Under the pieces are notes generated by a model, which saw only the letters and a program-made list of their open reading frames with translations, did not search any database and was not told where the DNA came from. Shown piece by piece: positions 6,680 through 14,996 of a stretch of 32,889 nucleotides of DNA. The stretch covers positions 1 to 32,889 of the forward strand of contig CAJQIN010000012.1 of the NCBI GenBank assembly GCA_905478465.1, written 5' to 3'. This DNA comes from Minisyncoccota bacterium (lineage in GTDB: Bacteria; Patescibacteriota; Minisyncoccia; Phycocordibacterales; CAJQIN01). A program made the translations under genes and the position numbers. The first letter of the stretch is position 1. Each line of letters begins with the position of its first letter.

Positions 6680-7252
6680 TTAATTGTTTAGGGTTGATTT
6701 TTGCATTATCTTTTTTATTTCTTTTCGTGCTCGGTGTAAACGTGTTCGTACAACATTTTCTGAAATACATTCCTCTTTAGAAATTTCTTTATGCGTCTTC
6801 CCTGTTACGTAAAATTTTTTTGATACATGTTGAAAAATATCCGGAAGTTTTGATATATACGATAAAACTTCATCTCTGTCAAGTATAGATGTAAAATTTG
6901 ATTTATGAGTATCTCCAAGTACTGCTAGAAGTTTATCATCTAATGATACTGTTGAGGTATTAGTTTTCTTTTGTTTTTGGTAAACAGTGTAACTTGTATT
7001 AAGAAGTATTTTATAAGCCCAGGAAGAAAAAGAAGCCCCTTCCCTTTTGCTAAATTGTTTTGCTTTCAAAAATATTTTTACAAAAGAATCTTGTACCACG
7101 TCTTGTATATCTTCTTGATTCCTGAGAACAGAGGATATTTTTCTTGTAAATTTTTTCTCGTATCTTTCGACAATTATTTCGAATAGGTATGGATGATCAG
7201 TTACCAATTCTAAAACCTCTTCATCTGTGTAATCAGTGTGTTGTGTAGACAT
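6680..7252 (-). CDS. ECF-type RNA polymerase sigma factor (sigma70 family)
   Basis: Alternative sigma factor of 190 residues. Region 2 lies at about 22-90: FEIIVERYEKKFTRKIS, then the NQEDIQDVVQDSFVKIFLK helix that contacts core polymerase and the -10, and FSSWAYKILLN. Region 4 is at about 128-182 with a helix-turn-helix (KTHKEISKEECISENVVRTR, followed by HRARKEI). There is no region 1 or 3, as expected for ECF factors. It heads a unit with two small membrane proteins. A 12-bp inverted repeat sits directly before the start codon and overlaps a TATACT box, so control at this point (auto-regulation or an mRNA hairpin) is likely. Its regulon is unknown. Confidence 0.88.
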   Translation of the reverse strand: MSTQHTDYTDEEVLELVTDHPYLFEIIVERYEKKFTRKISSVLRNQEDIQDVVQDSFVKIFLKAKQFSKREGASFSSWAYKILLNTSYTVYQKQKKTNTSTVSLDDKLLAVLGDTHKSNFTSILDRDEVLSYISKLPDIFQHVSKKFYVTGKTHKEISKEECISENVVRTRLHRARKEIKKIMQKSTLNN

Positions 7253-7257
7253 TTTGT

Positions 7258-7263
7258 AGTATA
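7258..7263 (-). promoter_or_regulatory. Possible -10 box of the sigma-factor gene
   Basis: TATACT on the minus strand, 5 nt before the ATG. It shares bases with the inverted repeat 7261-7292. No -35 match at 16-18 bp. Confidence 0.35.
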
Positions 7264-7292
7264 AACACCAGATATATTTGTCTGGTGTTTAT
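7261..7292. repeat. 12-bp perfect inverted repeat before the sigma-factor gene
   Basis: ATAAACACCAGA (7261-7272) and TCTGGTGTTTAT (7281-7292) with an 8-bp centre. Neither strand has a T-run after it, so it is not a standard terminator. It is either an operator or a hairpin blocking the translation start. Confidence 0.6.
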
Positions 7293-7360
7293 GTATTAGC
7301 ATTAATTATCGACCTGTTCATATGTTATAACCGGTAAATAAGTTGATTTGTTACAGGTAG

Positions 7361-7591
7361 TTATTTGTGGCTATTTAATGTATCTATAGCTGATTGAACA
7401 AGTTTCTTACCATTTTCTATAGCATAAGAAAATATTTTACCAATATAATCCCAAACAGGAGTAAATCGGTTTGATTGTAAATATTCAATTACATCGAAAT
7501 CAAAGAAAAATTTTAGGATAACAAGTGCTACGATGATAACAATAATTAGTTTTATAAAACCACTATTTTGTTTTGTTGGCATATGTTGCAT
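7361..7591 (-). CDS. Small membrane protein next to the M23 peptidase
   Basis: Unrecognised 76-residue protein with one strong hydrophobic segment (about 12-30: FIKLIIVIIVALVILKFFF) and a mostly helical, mildly basic remainder. It starts 7 bp after the M23 peptidase stop, so it belongs to that unit. Two start codons are close: ATG 7591 and ATG 7582. An envelope role alongside the peptidase is inferred from position only. Confidence 0.6.
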   Translation of the reverse strand: MQHMPTKQNSGFIKLIIVIIVALVILKFFFDFDVIEYLQSNRFTPVWDYIGKIFSYAIENGKKLVQSAIDTLNSHK

Positions 7592-7598
7592 TAATTAT

Positions 7599-8918
7599 TT
7601 AATTTTTTGGTAAATATGACATGGGATCAAAGTACGCATCAGTTGAAGCAACAGGAAGATATACTTGTGCCAGACCACAGTTTGTCTTTCCAAAAATAAC
7701 ATCTGAACGTTTTATTTGGACAGCGTCTCTTGCAAAGACTGTGAGGTGTAAGTGTGGGCCTGTTGAGTAACCTGTGTTTCCACTGTAACCAATTATATCA
7801 CTTGTGCTGATATTTTGTCCTGATTGCGTAGTAACAGATGAAAGGTGTGCATAAAGAGTTGTTAGTCCATTTTCGTGATCCACAAGTACCCATTTTCCAT
7901 ATGAAAGACAGCTTCCAACATCAGTGTTACCTGTTCCTCGCACTGTTCCAGATGCTGTTGAGTAAAGAGGTGTTCCTGATGGCAAACCGAAATCTGTTCC
8001 GTTGTGAAAAGGACGTCCGTACACTTGAGGGTTATTTTTTGCAAATGCTGTTCCTCCAAATTCTTGAGTAAGTATTGCAAAAGGATTAAATTTTGAGGTA
8101 TTAAATGGCCATGAAAATACCGCGGTACCTTGTTGAGGAATACTATTTGGATCAAGAATATATTGTAATTGTGATTCAAAGTCTTGTAACAGTTGTTCAA
8201 ATTCTTCACGAGTTTTTTTTCTTTCAGCAAGAAGGGCTTGGTAGTTGGACTCTTTGTTTGCTGTCTGGGTTAAAAGTATATCTTTATTTTTTTTAGTTTC
8301 GTCAACAGCCTGTTTTTGATAGGATAGATTTTTCTGGAAGGTTATAAGCTCTTTTTTTTGTTCTTCAGTATCTTGTTTTTTTTCACTTAGAACTTTTTTT
8401 AGTACTTCTAGTTCGTTGATAGACTCTTGAATACTTGCTTGAACTTCTTGAAGTTCACTAATTTGTCCCCAAAAATCAGAAATATTATCATATGCCAATA
8501 ATGTTTCGAGTGTAGAAACATCATCTGAAAAAGATATTTTTCTAAGAGTTTCAGAAATAGTTGATTTGTTGCTTGTGATACGAGATTCTTTATCATTTAT
8601 TTCATCAGAAAGTTGATCTATTGTGAGATTTGTTTTTGAAATCTGATTCTCTGTTTTTTGTATTTCAGTAGAAAATTTTTGACGAGTAACATTGAGTTCA
8701 TTAATGGCTTTTTGCAAAGTTTGTTTTTCGGCACCTACTGTAGTGAGCTGTTTTTCGTATTTGGCAATTTCTGCATCAAGTTTATCTATTTCCTCATTGT
8801 AATTACTAATTTTTTCCCTCAGCTCGGTGGCAGTATCTGCCAACACAAAATTTTGCCCTACAATTAAGGTGGTCAAAAAAATAATGCTTCCTAGTATAAG
8901 AAGGTTTCTACTACGCAT
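7599..8918 (-). CDS. M23-family murein hydrolase with coiled coil (EnvC/NlpD-like)
   Basis: Exported peptidoglycan hydrolase or hydrolase activator of 439 residues. A signal peptide (about 1-27, ending near VLADTATE) is followed by a long coiled coil (about 30-250, rich in E, K, Q, L heptads). The C-terminal LytM/M23 domain has the zinc motifs HNGTDFG, YAHL and HLHL, so the metal site appears intact and the protein is probably an active endopeptidase, unlike E. coli EnvC. The coiled coil would connect it to division or membrane partners. Its first 8 bases overlap the end of gltX, indicating translational coupling. Confidence 0.88.
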   Translation of the reverse strand: MRSRNLLILGSIIFLTTLIVGQNFVLADTATELREKISNYNEEIDKLDAEIAKYEKQLTTVGAEKQTLQKAINELNVTRQKFSTEIQKTENQISKTNLTIDQLSDEINDKESRITSNKSTISETLRKISFSDDVSTLETLLAYDNISDFWGQISELQEVQASIQESINELEVLKKVLSEKKQDTEEQKKELITFQKNLSYQKQAVDETKKNKDILLTQTANKESNYQALLAERKKTREEFEQLLQDFESQLQYILDPNSIPQQGTAVFSWPFNTSKFNPFAILTQEFGGTAFAKNNPQVYGRPFHNGTDFGLPSGTPLYSTASGTVRGTGNTDVGSCLSYGKWVLVDHENGLTTLYAHLSSVTTQSGQNISTSDIIGYSGNTGYSTGPHLHLTVFARDAVQIKRSDVIFGKTNCGLAQVYLPVASTDAYFDPMSYLPKN

Positions 8919-10254
8919 GTAATTTAAGTATAGCAGCTTGAATGCGTTTCAAGGAAACATTTTTTCCTAGAATTTCCAGGAGCATAAATGGATCAGGTGA
9001 TTTATCTTTGCCAGATAAAGCAACACGAAGAGGCCAAAGGACTTCCCCTCTTCCCTCTTGTTCAGCAAAATCCCACACAATATTTTTTACCTCGTCGCGC
9101 GTGGGTTCTTCTGGCATTTCCATTAAAAGTATGGCTACTGCTGAGAGTCTCTCGGATGTCTTTTCATAAGATGGTTCTTTTTTCCAGAGAAGCATTTCAG
9201 TGGCATATTCTATTTCTTTATTAAGATATGAAAATTCACCACTTTTAAAGGCTTTAGACATGTCTTCAGTGGTCTCTATACGCTCAAAAATGACTTCAGA
9301 GGCTCTTTTTAAGGCATATTCGTCTATGATACTAGTATCTACAAATTTCCTTATAATTTCCTGTTTTTTGTCTTCAGGAAGCATCTTAAGATATTCTTTA
9401 TTAAACCAGTTAAGTTTTTCCTCATTAAAGATAGCTCCTCCTTTTTGTGTGCGAGAAATATCAAAATCCTTTAATAATTCATCTAGACTATATATTTCTT
9501 TGTCAGTTCCTGGATTCCATCCCAGTAGAGCCAATAGATTAATGACTGCTTCTGGAAGGTATCCTTTTTCACGTATTTCTTTGATAGAAATTGCTCCATT
9601 TCTTTTCGACAGTTTACTTCGATCAGGTGCAAGCATTAGTGGTAGATGTGCGTAGGTAGGTATCTGAAAACCAAGCGCTTCTTGAATAAGTATCTGCCTA
9701 GGTGTATTTGAGATATGATCATCTCCACGAACAATATGTGTTATTCCCATGTCAGCATCGTCTACAACAACCGCAAGATGAAATAGCGGTTCAGTCATAC
9801 TTTTTGCAATAACAAAATCTTTTAAGTCGGTGGTATCAAAAGTTATGTCTCCACGGATTAGATCAGTGAACGTTACTTTTTTATTTGGATTTTTAAAGCG
9901 GATTACTTCTGACCGTCCACCTTCTTTCACTTCTGTTTCTTTTGAAATGTAGGCATGTCCTGTATCTATAAGTTTTTGTAAATATTCCTCGTGTTCTTTT
10001 GTGCGTTCAGATTGTTTATACGTTTCGTCAAATGAAATTCCGAGCCACGCAGCACTTTTATATATGTCTTGTTCGTATTCAGGCTTGCTACGCTCTTTGT
10101 CAGTATCCTCTATTCTAAGAATACATTTTCCTTTGTGTTGTTTGGCAAATAGATAACTAAAAAGCGCCGTACGATAGTTTCCAAGTGTTAAGTATCCTGT
10201 TGGTGACGGAGCAAAACGGGTAACTATATTTGATTGTGCTGATGTGTGTTCCAT
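8911..10254 (-). CDS. gltX: Glutamyl-tRNA synthetase with altered HIGH motif
   Basis: Class I synthetase charging tRNA-Glu. The 447-residue protein is collinear with bacterial GluRS: FAPSPTGYLTLGNYRTALF at the N-terminus, ILRIEDTD, then IVRGDDHISNTPRQILI, the KMSKS-type loop DRSKLSKRNGA and the helical anticodon domain. The odd point is the HIGH motif: residues 23-26 read TLGN, so the first, catalytically important His is Thr. KLSKR and all else look normal, and the frame is clean, so the gene is not a pseudogene. It lies 17 bp after murG and overlaps the M23 gene by 8 bp. Whether it charges Glu only or also tRNA-Gln cannot be told. Confidence 0.92.
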   Translation of the reverse strand: MEHTSAQSNIVTRFAPSPTGYLTLGNYRTALFSYLFAKQHKGKCILRIEDTDKERSKPEYEQDIYKSAAWLGISFDETYKQSERTKEHEEYLQKLIDTGHAYISKETEVKEGGRSEVIRFKNPNKKVTFTDLIRGDITFDTTDLKDFVIAKSMTEPLFHLAVVVDDADMGITHIVRGDDHISNTPRQILIQEALGFQIPTYAHLPLMLAPDRSKLSKRNGAISIKEIREKGYLPEAVINLLALLGWNPGTDKEIYSLDELLKDFDISRTQKGGAIFNEEKLNWFNKEYLKMLPEDKKQEIIRKFVDTSIIDEYALKRASEVIFERIETTEDMSKAFKSGEFSYLNKEIEYATEMLLWKKEPSYEKTSERLSAVAILLMEMPEEPTRDEVKNIVWDFAEQEGRGEVLWPLRVALSGKDKSPDPFMLLEILGKNVSLKRIQAAILKLHA

Positions 10255-10271
10255 GATTTTTTATATTTTGA

Positions 10272-11402
10272 TTATTCTTCGTGTTTTAATGCAAGATCAA
10301 TAATTTCTTGAGCAATTTTTTTACTTGCATCTGGCTGATTAAATACTTTAGTAGCTTCAATCATAGATGTGCGTGCTTCTTTGTTTTGAATCAATCTATC
10401 AACTTCTGAAATAATGATGTTTTTGGTAAGGTTTTTTTCTTCAATTACCTCACATGCACCAGCGTGTGCGTATGCAAAAGCATTCTGTCTCTGATGATCT
10501 CCGTTTGAGTCTGTTATGGGTACTAATATACTAGGGACATTCCAACTGGCTATCTCTGATATGGCACCTGCTCCCGATCGTGAAATAACAACATCAGCGG
10601 CACCTGCTGCCATGCGCATAGCAAGAGTATTTAGATAAGGAAACATCTTATAACGCTTTTTGTGTTTGTGGTGAAGAAGTGTGGCATGTGACATCTCTTG
10701 TGTTTGTAATTTGTTAGATGTCCCTACTTGATGAATAATTTGATATTTTTCAAGAAGTTGAGGGAGAGAATCAATAATAACATCATTAATAATCTCAGAA
10801 CCTTGAGATCCTCCCAGGATAAAAATAACAGGGATATTTTCCTCTAGCTGAAGAAATTCGAAAGCACCTTCTGGTGCTGGATGTTGAAGTTCTTTGCGTA
10901 CAGGATTTCCTGTATAAGCAACTTTTTCTTTATCAAAAAATTTTATTGTCTCGGGGAAAGCTATAGCAATTTTCTTTGCAAATTTACCAGCCCATTTGTT
11001 TACTCTTCCCGGTACTGTGTCTGATTCATGTATAACAACAGGAATACGTAAAATACGTGCAGCCAAAAGTGTTGGGAAGCTTGCATATCCCCCTTTTCCA
11101 AAGACTACATCTGGATAAATTTTGAACAGGGTCCATGTTGCTTGGATAACACCGTAAAAAATCTTAAACATGTCTATCACATTCATAATGGATCGATATC
11201 GCCGTCTCTTTCCTGAAGTATTCTGTATAAAAGTAATACTGTTATCGAACAGTAACCCTTCATCGTAAGGTTCTGTTGAAATATAGTACATGTCTACTGA
11301 TACGAGGCGTTCTTTTGCAGAAATGTCGTTGATACTTTGGGCGATAGATATGATTGGATAAAAATGTCCTCCTGATCCTCCTCCGGTAAATACAATTTTC
11401 AT
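10272..11402 (-). CDS. murG: UDP-GlcNAc:lipid I GlcNAc transferase MurG
   Basis: Converts lipid I to lipid II at the inner face of the membrane, the last cytoplasmic step of peptidoglycan precursor synthesis. The 376-residue GT28/GT-B protein has MKIVFTGGGSGGHFYP at the N-terminus, the HESDTVPGRVNKW acceptor-site motif, the ILGGSQGSEIIN hinge and the donor-site SRSGAGAISEI block. Length is normal. It follows ftsW by 45 bp, keeping the ftsW-murG order of the dcw cluster, although mur ligases and ftsZ are not in the window. Confidence 0.96.
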   Translation of the reverse strand: MKIVFTGGGSGGHFYPIISIAQSINDISAKERLVSVDMYYISTEPYDEGLLFDNSITFIQNTSGKRRRYRSIMNVIDMFKIFYGVIQATWTLFKIYPDVVFGKGGYASFPTLLAARILRIPVVIHESDTVPGRVNKWAGKFAKKIAIAFPETIKFFDKEKVAYTGNPVRKELQHPAPEGAFEFLQLEENIPVIFILGGSQGSEIINDVIIDSLPQLLEKYQIIHQVGTSNKLQTQEMSHATLLHHKHKKRYKMFPYLNTLAMRMAAGAADVVISRSGAGAISEIASWNVPSILVPITDSNGDHQRQNAFAYAHAGACEVIEEKNLTKNIIISEVDRLIQNKEARTSMIEATKVFNQPDASKKIAQEIIDLALKHEE

Positions 11403-11447
11403 GATTATTTTATTAGTGTCCAGTATTTGGTGCGCGAGTAAATGAAG

Positions 11448-12545
11448 CTACTTTTTAGCGTATTTTGAGATATTTAACACAATACCTATCTCAGCAAGTA
11501 CAACAAGTAGTGCTGTTCCTCCGTGACTTACAAATAGTAGCGGTGTTCCTATGAGCGGTACAATAGCAAGCATTGCTCCGATGTTGAGCAGTGATTGCAT
11601 GGTTATTAGTATAACAATTCCTGTCACGAGCAGTCTACCGAATATATCTGGAGCACGCGATGCTATACGGAGCCCTTGAAGTGCCAAAAATACAAAAAGA
11701 CCCACTAGAAAAATGCTTCCCACAAAGCCAAATTCTTCAGCATAAACAGCAAATATAGAATCTCCTATAGGCTCAGGAAGAAAGCTAAACTTTTGAACGC
11801 TTTGTCCAAAACCACGTCCAGTGAGTCCGCCGGATCCAATAGCGATGAGTGATTGTTCTATTTGATATGAAGACCCGAGGGAGTCTCTGTTAGGATGAAT
11901 AAAAGTTTCAATACGGGAAAGAACATGTGGGCGCATGAAAGCAATAACCGTAACACCAATGAGTGCAATAAGGATAATAGTGCTGAGATGTTTCCATTTG
12001 GCACCTGCTGTAAAAAGTAGGACAAAACCAAGAGTAAAAAGAATGATTAAAATATCATTATCATTTTGGATAAGTAGGATGCTCCCAATTATGCTCATTA
12101 TAATAAGAAAAGGTAGAACGCTAAACGAAAATTTATGTATTTTTTTGTGGGCACTTGATAGCCATGCAGAAAAATAAATTATAAAAGAAAACTTTAAGAG
12201 TTCTGAAGGTTGAAAAGTTGTTATTCCAAGATTAATCCAGCGCTGAGCCCCTCCGTGTGAAAGTCCGATACCGGGAACAAACACAAGAAGAGACAGAGCA
12301 AGAGAGATTAGGAGTAAATAAAAGGCATTCTTTTTCCAAAATGTATAATTGATATGTGAAGTAATGAAAGCTGCGATGAGGCCTCCTAATAATCCAAATA
12401 GAATCTGACTTCGAGCAACTGATCCAAAACTAGCCCCTTCTTTTGCTAGAAGTCCCATAGATGCAGAGGTAAATATAAAAATACCCACAACTGTTAAAAT
12501 AGCAACGGTAAAAAAAAATGGTTTATTATACGTACGTACTTGCAT
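11448..12545 (-). CDS. ftsW: SEDS peptidoglycan polymerase FtsW
   Basis: Integral membrane glycosyltransferase that polymerises lipid II at the septum, together with a class B PBP. The 365-residue protein has about ten membrane segments. The SEDS signature is clear: AIGSGGLTGRGFGQSVQKF and LPEPIGDSIFAVYAEEFGF with the conserved acidic residue of the fourth outer loop. The murG neighbour supports FtsW over RodA. A TGT-TATACT box ends 7 nt before the ATG, which separates this unit (ftsW-murG-gltX-M23 and the small membrane gene) from the genes upstream. Confidence 0.9.
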   Translation of the reverse strand: MQVRTYNKPFFFTVAILTVVGIFIFTSASMGLLAKEGASFGSVARSQILFGLLGGLIAAFITSHINYTFWKKNAFYLLLISLALSLLVFVPGIGLSHGGAQRWINLGITTFQPSELLKFSFIIYFSAWLSSAHKKIHKFSFSVLPFLIIMSIIGSILLIQNDNDILIILFTLGFVLLFTAGAKWKHLSTIILIALIGVTVIAFMRPHVLSRIETFIHPNRDSLGSSYQIEQSLIAIGSGGLTGRGFGQSVQKFSFLPEPIGDSIFAVYAEEFGFVGSIFLVGLFVFLALQGLRIASRAPDIFGRLLVTGIVILITMQSLLNIGAMLAIVPLIGTPLLFVSHGGTALLVVLAEIGIVLNISKYAKK

Positions 12546-12552
12546 TTACATT

Positions 12553-12561
12553 AGTATAACA
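12553..12561 (-). promoter_or_regulatory. Extended -10 box of ftsW (leaderless)
   Basis: Minus strand TGT-TATACT at 12561-12553, 7 nt before ATG 12545. No clear -35. Confidence 0.5.
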
Positions 12562-12591
12562 GATAGATTTAAAATATTAGATTTAAATACT

Positions 12592-12624
12592 AAAAACACC
12601 AATTTTTTAAGAATTGGTGTTTTT
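12592..12624 (-). terminator. Terminator upstream of ftsW
   Basis: 13-bp perfect stem (12592-12604 with 12612-12624), 7-nt loop, A/T flanks. It ends the transcript of the small membrane gene 12630-12938. Confidence 0.85.
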
Positions 12625-12629
12625 TTATA

Positions 12630-12938
12630 TTATTTTTCTGAACCTTCTTTAGATATTCCCCAATTCCACTTTGGTTTTTCTCCTGTTTTATAGGCAATAC
12701 GAATAAAAGTTATCGTTAGTAGTATGACAGGTAAAACAAAAGTAAATATCGTCTCTTTTGTTGTTGAGTTTGCATCTAGAGTAAGAGCAAAAATAAACAC
12801 AAGAATAGCGTATCCAAAGGTAACTAACCATCCTTGTGGACGTGCTGGCGTCCATCCCCATCCATATAGTTTTCTTTTAAACCAATATCCTTCAGGATTA
12901 TCTTTAAGATATTCAATATATTTTTTTATGATATTCAT
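12630..12938 (-). CDS. Conserved small membrane protein (Patescibacteria-type)
   Basis: A 102-residue protein with a distinctive N-terminal motif, NPEGYWFKRKLYGWGWTP followed by QGW, then two membrane segments (about 38-55 and 64-83) and a Trp-containing basic tail (EKPKWNWG). I recall similar proteins from Parcubacteria annotated as hypothetical; I know no function. The aromatic N-terminal motif would lie at the membrane surface. It has a perfect extended -10 (TGT-TATAAT) 8 nt before the ATG and a strong terminator after it, so it is a single gene set between mraY and ftsW. Confidence 0.75.
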   Translation of the reverse strand: MNIIKKYIEYLKDNPEGYWFKRKLYGWGWTPARPQGWLVTFGYAILVFIFALTLDANSTTKETIFTFVLPVILLTITFIRIAYKTGEKPKWNWGISKEGSEK

Positions 12939-12946
12939 ATATTGTT

Positions 12947-12955
12947 ATTATAACA
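12947..12955 (-). promoter_or_regulatory. Consensus extended -10 box (leaderless) of the small membrane gene
   Basis: Minus strand TGT-TATAAT at 12955-12947, 8 nt before ATG 12938. The -35 position (about AACACA) overlaps the mraY stop region. Confidence 0.55.
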
Positions 12956-12974
12956 GAATATAAAGGGTCTGTGT

Positions 12975-14036
12975 TTATCCTAGTAATCCAATTATAAGTC
13001 CCAAAATCGCACACATAACTCCTACAATCCAATACCGCATAGTGACTTTGTATGCAGGCCAACCGATAGCTTCAAAATGATGATGAATCGGAGCAGAAAG
13101 AAAAACCTTTTTGCCTCCACGAAACTTTTTTGACAGAACTTGAATAATGACAGATGCAGTAGTTAGAACAAGAGGAAATGCGATGATAGGTAGAACAATA
13201 AGTCCGTACCCTTCACCGAGTGAGTCTGTCATGAAGGCCACAACAGCCAGCGTGATGGTGAGGGCCATGGAACCTGTCTCAGACATGTAGAAACGTGCTG
13301 GTGGAATGTTGTACCACAGAAATGCTAAGAGTCCTCCTGATATTGCTGCACAAAAAGCAGCTAAATCGAACTGCTGCTGGTAAAACGCTAACCCTGCATA
13401 GGAAAGAAAAATAATACCGAAGATACCTCCTGCTAATCCATCAATACCGTCTATCACTCCTCCAGAATAAATTCCTAAGGTTACAATAATAAAAAGCGGG
13501 ATGATAAGCCATCCAATAAATAGATCGTCTATAAAAGGAAGTCCAATGCTTGCAATACTTAGTTTAAAGAAAAACCACAGTGATACAAGGAGTGCGACTG
13601 TCCCAACAATGAGTAGGCGTTTTTTTAAGGATAGTCCTCCGTTTCCTTTTTTTATTTCAAAAAAGTCATCGACAAGACCCGTAAGTGCTCCTATAAGAAG
13701 TGTTGCCACGGGTATCCATGTTTGGTTTCTACTTACGAAATCAAGTTTTTGTGTTATTTCCCCAGGAAAAACTTTTGAAATAATCCAAATTATAGACATG
13801 ACAATAAAAGCAGAAAGCCAGATAACAACTCCTCCCATTCGAGGCGTGTTTACTTCCCTATCTTTATGAAGAGAGTTAAAGACAGTTGTTTCTTTTCCTT
13901 CCATGTCTACTTTTCCGGCTTTCTTTTTCCACATTTTATTTTTGTAAAGAAAGTTTGTAATGGCCGGAGTAATAAGAATACCAATCATAAAAGTGGCAAA
14001 AGCTGGTATAAGTATTTTTATTATATCGATAATCAT
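12975..14036 (-). CDS. mraY: Phospho-N-acetylmuramoyl-pentapeptide transferase MraY
   Basis: Transfers phospho-MurNAc-pentapeptide to undecaprenyl phosphate, giving lipid I. The 353-residue polytopic protein has about ten membrane segments. Family motifs are present: TPRMGGVVIW, TGLVDDFFEIKK (Asp pair), the GVIDGIDGLAGG loop with its catalytic Asp, and the late APIHHHFEAIGW His-rich motif. It starts 12 bp after the D,D-carboxypeptidase gene, so the two are probably co-transcribed from the scpAB side. Confidence 0.96.
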   Translation of the reverse strand: MIIDIIKILIPAFATFMIGILITPAITNFLYKNKMWKKKAGKVDMEGKETTVFNSLHKDREVNTPRMGGVVIWLSAFIVMSIIWIISKVFPGEITQKLDFVSRNQTWIPVATLLIGALTGLVDDFFEIKKGNGGLSLKKRLLIVGTVALLVSLWFFFKLSIASIGLPFIDDLFIGWLIIPLFIIVTLGIYSGGVIDGIDGLAGGIFGIIFLSYAGLAFYQQQFDLAAFCAAISGGLLAFLWYNIPPARFYMSETGSMALTITLAVVAFMTDSLGEGYGLIVLPIIAFPLVLTTASVIIQVLSKKFRGGKKVFLSAPIHHHFEAIGWPAYKVTMRYWIVGVMCAILGLIIGLLG

Positions 14037-14048
14037 GGGAATTAGTTG

Positions 14049-14996
14049 TTATTTTTCAGAAGATTGTAAATATTGTAATGTTGCTTCTGCTAATGTTACC
14101 ACGTCAGAGAAGCGTTCTTCAAATGTAGACCCCAGAACTACGATAATGAATGGTTGGTTAATACCTGGATCTATAACGACAGCCAAGTTTCCTCCTGCGA
14201 TATCTGTATATCCGGTTTTTGAACCGATAATTCCCGGTATCTCATTCAATACTTTATTAGTATTTTTTGCTATATGAGTATGTCCGTCTAAAGAAGTAAC
14301 GGTGTATTCTTTTTGTGCCGTGGGTTCCAAGATGTCTTTGTGGTATGTGAGAGTGTAGTCAAACATTTTAGCAACATCTTCTGCTGACCCAACAGCACTT
14401 GCTTCGGTTTCATTATATATATCAAGACCACTTTCATTTAAGAAAGACATATTAGAAAGTCCTAATTCATAAGCTTTGTTGTTCATATGAACGATAAAAG
14501 AAGAGCGACCCTTTGTTCGTGCACTCGGAGTTCCCTCTGCTATAGCTCCAGCTAAAGATGCTATAGCAGACATTCCATCATTTGATGATTCTATTAGACT
14601 AAAATCAAGAAGGTCTTTTAGTTTCCAGTGTTCATTGGGAAATAGACCACTTTCACCCTCTGACAGGATAGCCTCTGTGTTTATTGTTATTACTGTATTA
14701 TAAGGAATAAGATCAATTACTGTAAGTGCTGCCATTATTTTGGTAATAGATGCTAGAGGCAGAGCTTGTTTTGCATTTTTTGCAAAGATAGCTTTTTGAT
14801 TAGTTACGTCCCAAACAATTGCTGATTGAGCAACTACTTGTGTTGTCGGAAAATATTGAGTCTTAGATGATAATACTGTTTCTTGATTTGTATTTTTTAT
14901 ATCAGTAGCTGCAGAAGACAAAAAATATTCAAGTGTAATAATCACTAATACAAAAATAAGAACTATTCCTAATTGTTTATACTTCAGTTTCGTCAT
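14049..14996 (-). CDS. D-alanyl-D-alanine carboxypeptidase, S11 family (DacA-like PBP)
   Basis: Trims the terminal D-Ala of peptidoglycan stem peptides outside the membrane. The active-site motifs are all present: SxxK in LASITKIMAAL (about Ser83, Lys86), SxN in ESSND (about 137-139) and KTG in GSKTGYTD. One N-terminal membrane segment (about 8-29) anchors it; no C-terminal amphipathic helix is seen, so anchoring is N-terminal. The frame opens at 15035, but ATG 14996 puts the basic MTKLKYKQ stretch directly before the anchor and overlaps the end of scpB by only 20 bp, so it is preferred. Confidence 0.9.
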   Translation of the reverse strand: MTKLKYKQLGIVLIFVLVIITLEYFLSSAATDIKNTNQETVLSSKTQYFPTTQVVAQSAIVWDVTNQKAIFAKNAKQALPLASITKIMAALTVIDLIPYNTVITINTEAILSEGESGLFPNEHWKLKDLLDFSLIESSNDGMSAIASLAGAIAEGTPSARTKGRSSFIVHMNNKAYELGLSNMSFLNESGLDIYNETEASAVGSAEDVAKMFDYTLTYHKDILEPTAQKEYTVTSLDGHTHIAKNTNKVLNEIPGIIGSKTGYTDIAGGNLAVVIDPGINQPFIIVVLGSTFEERFSDVVTLAEATLQYLQSSEK

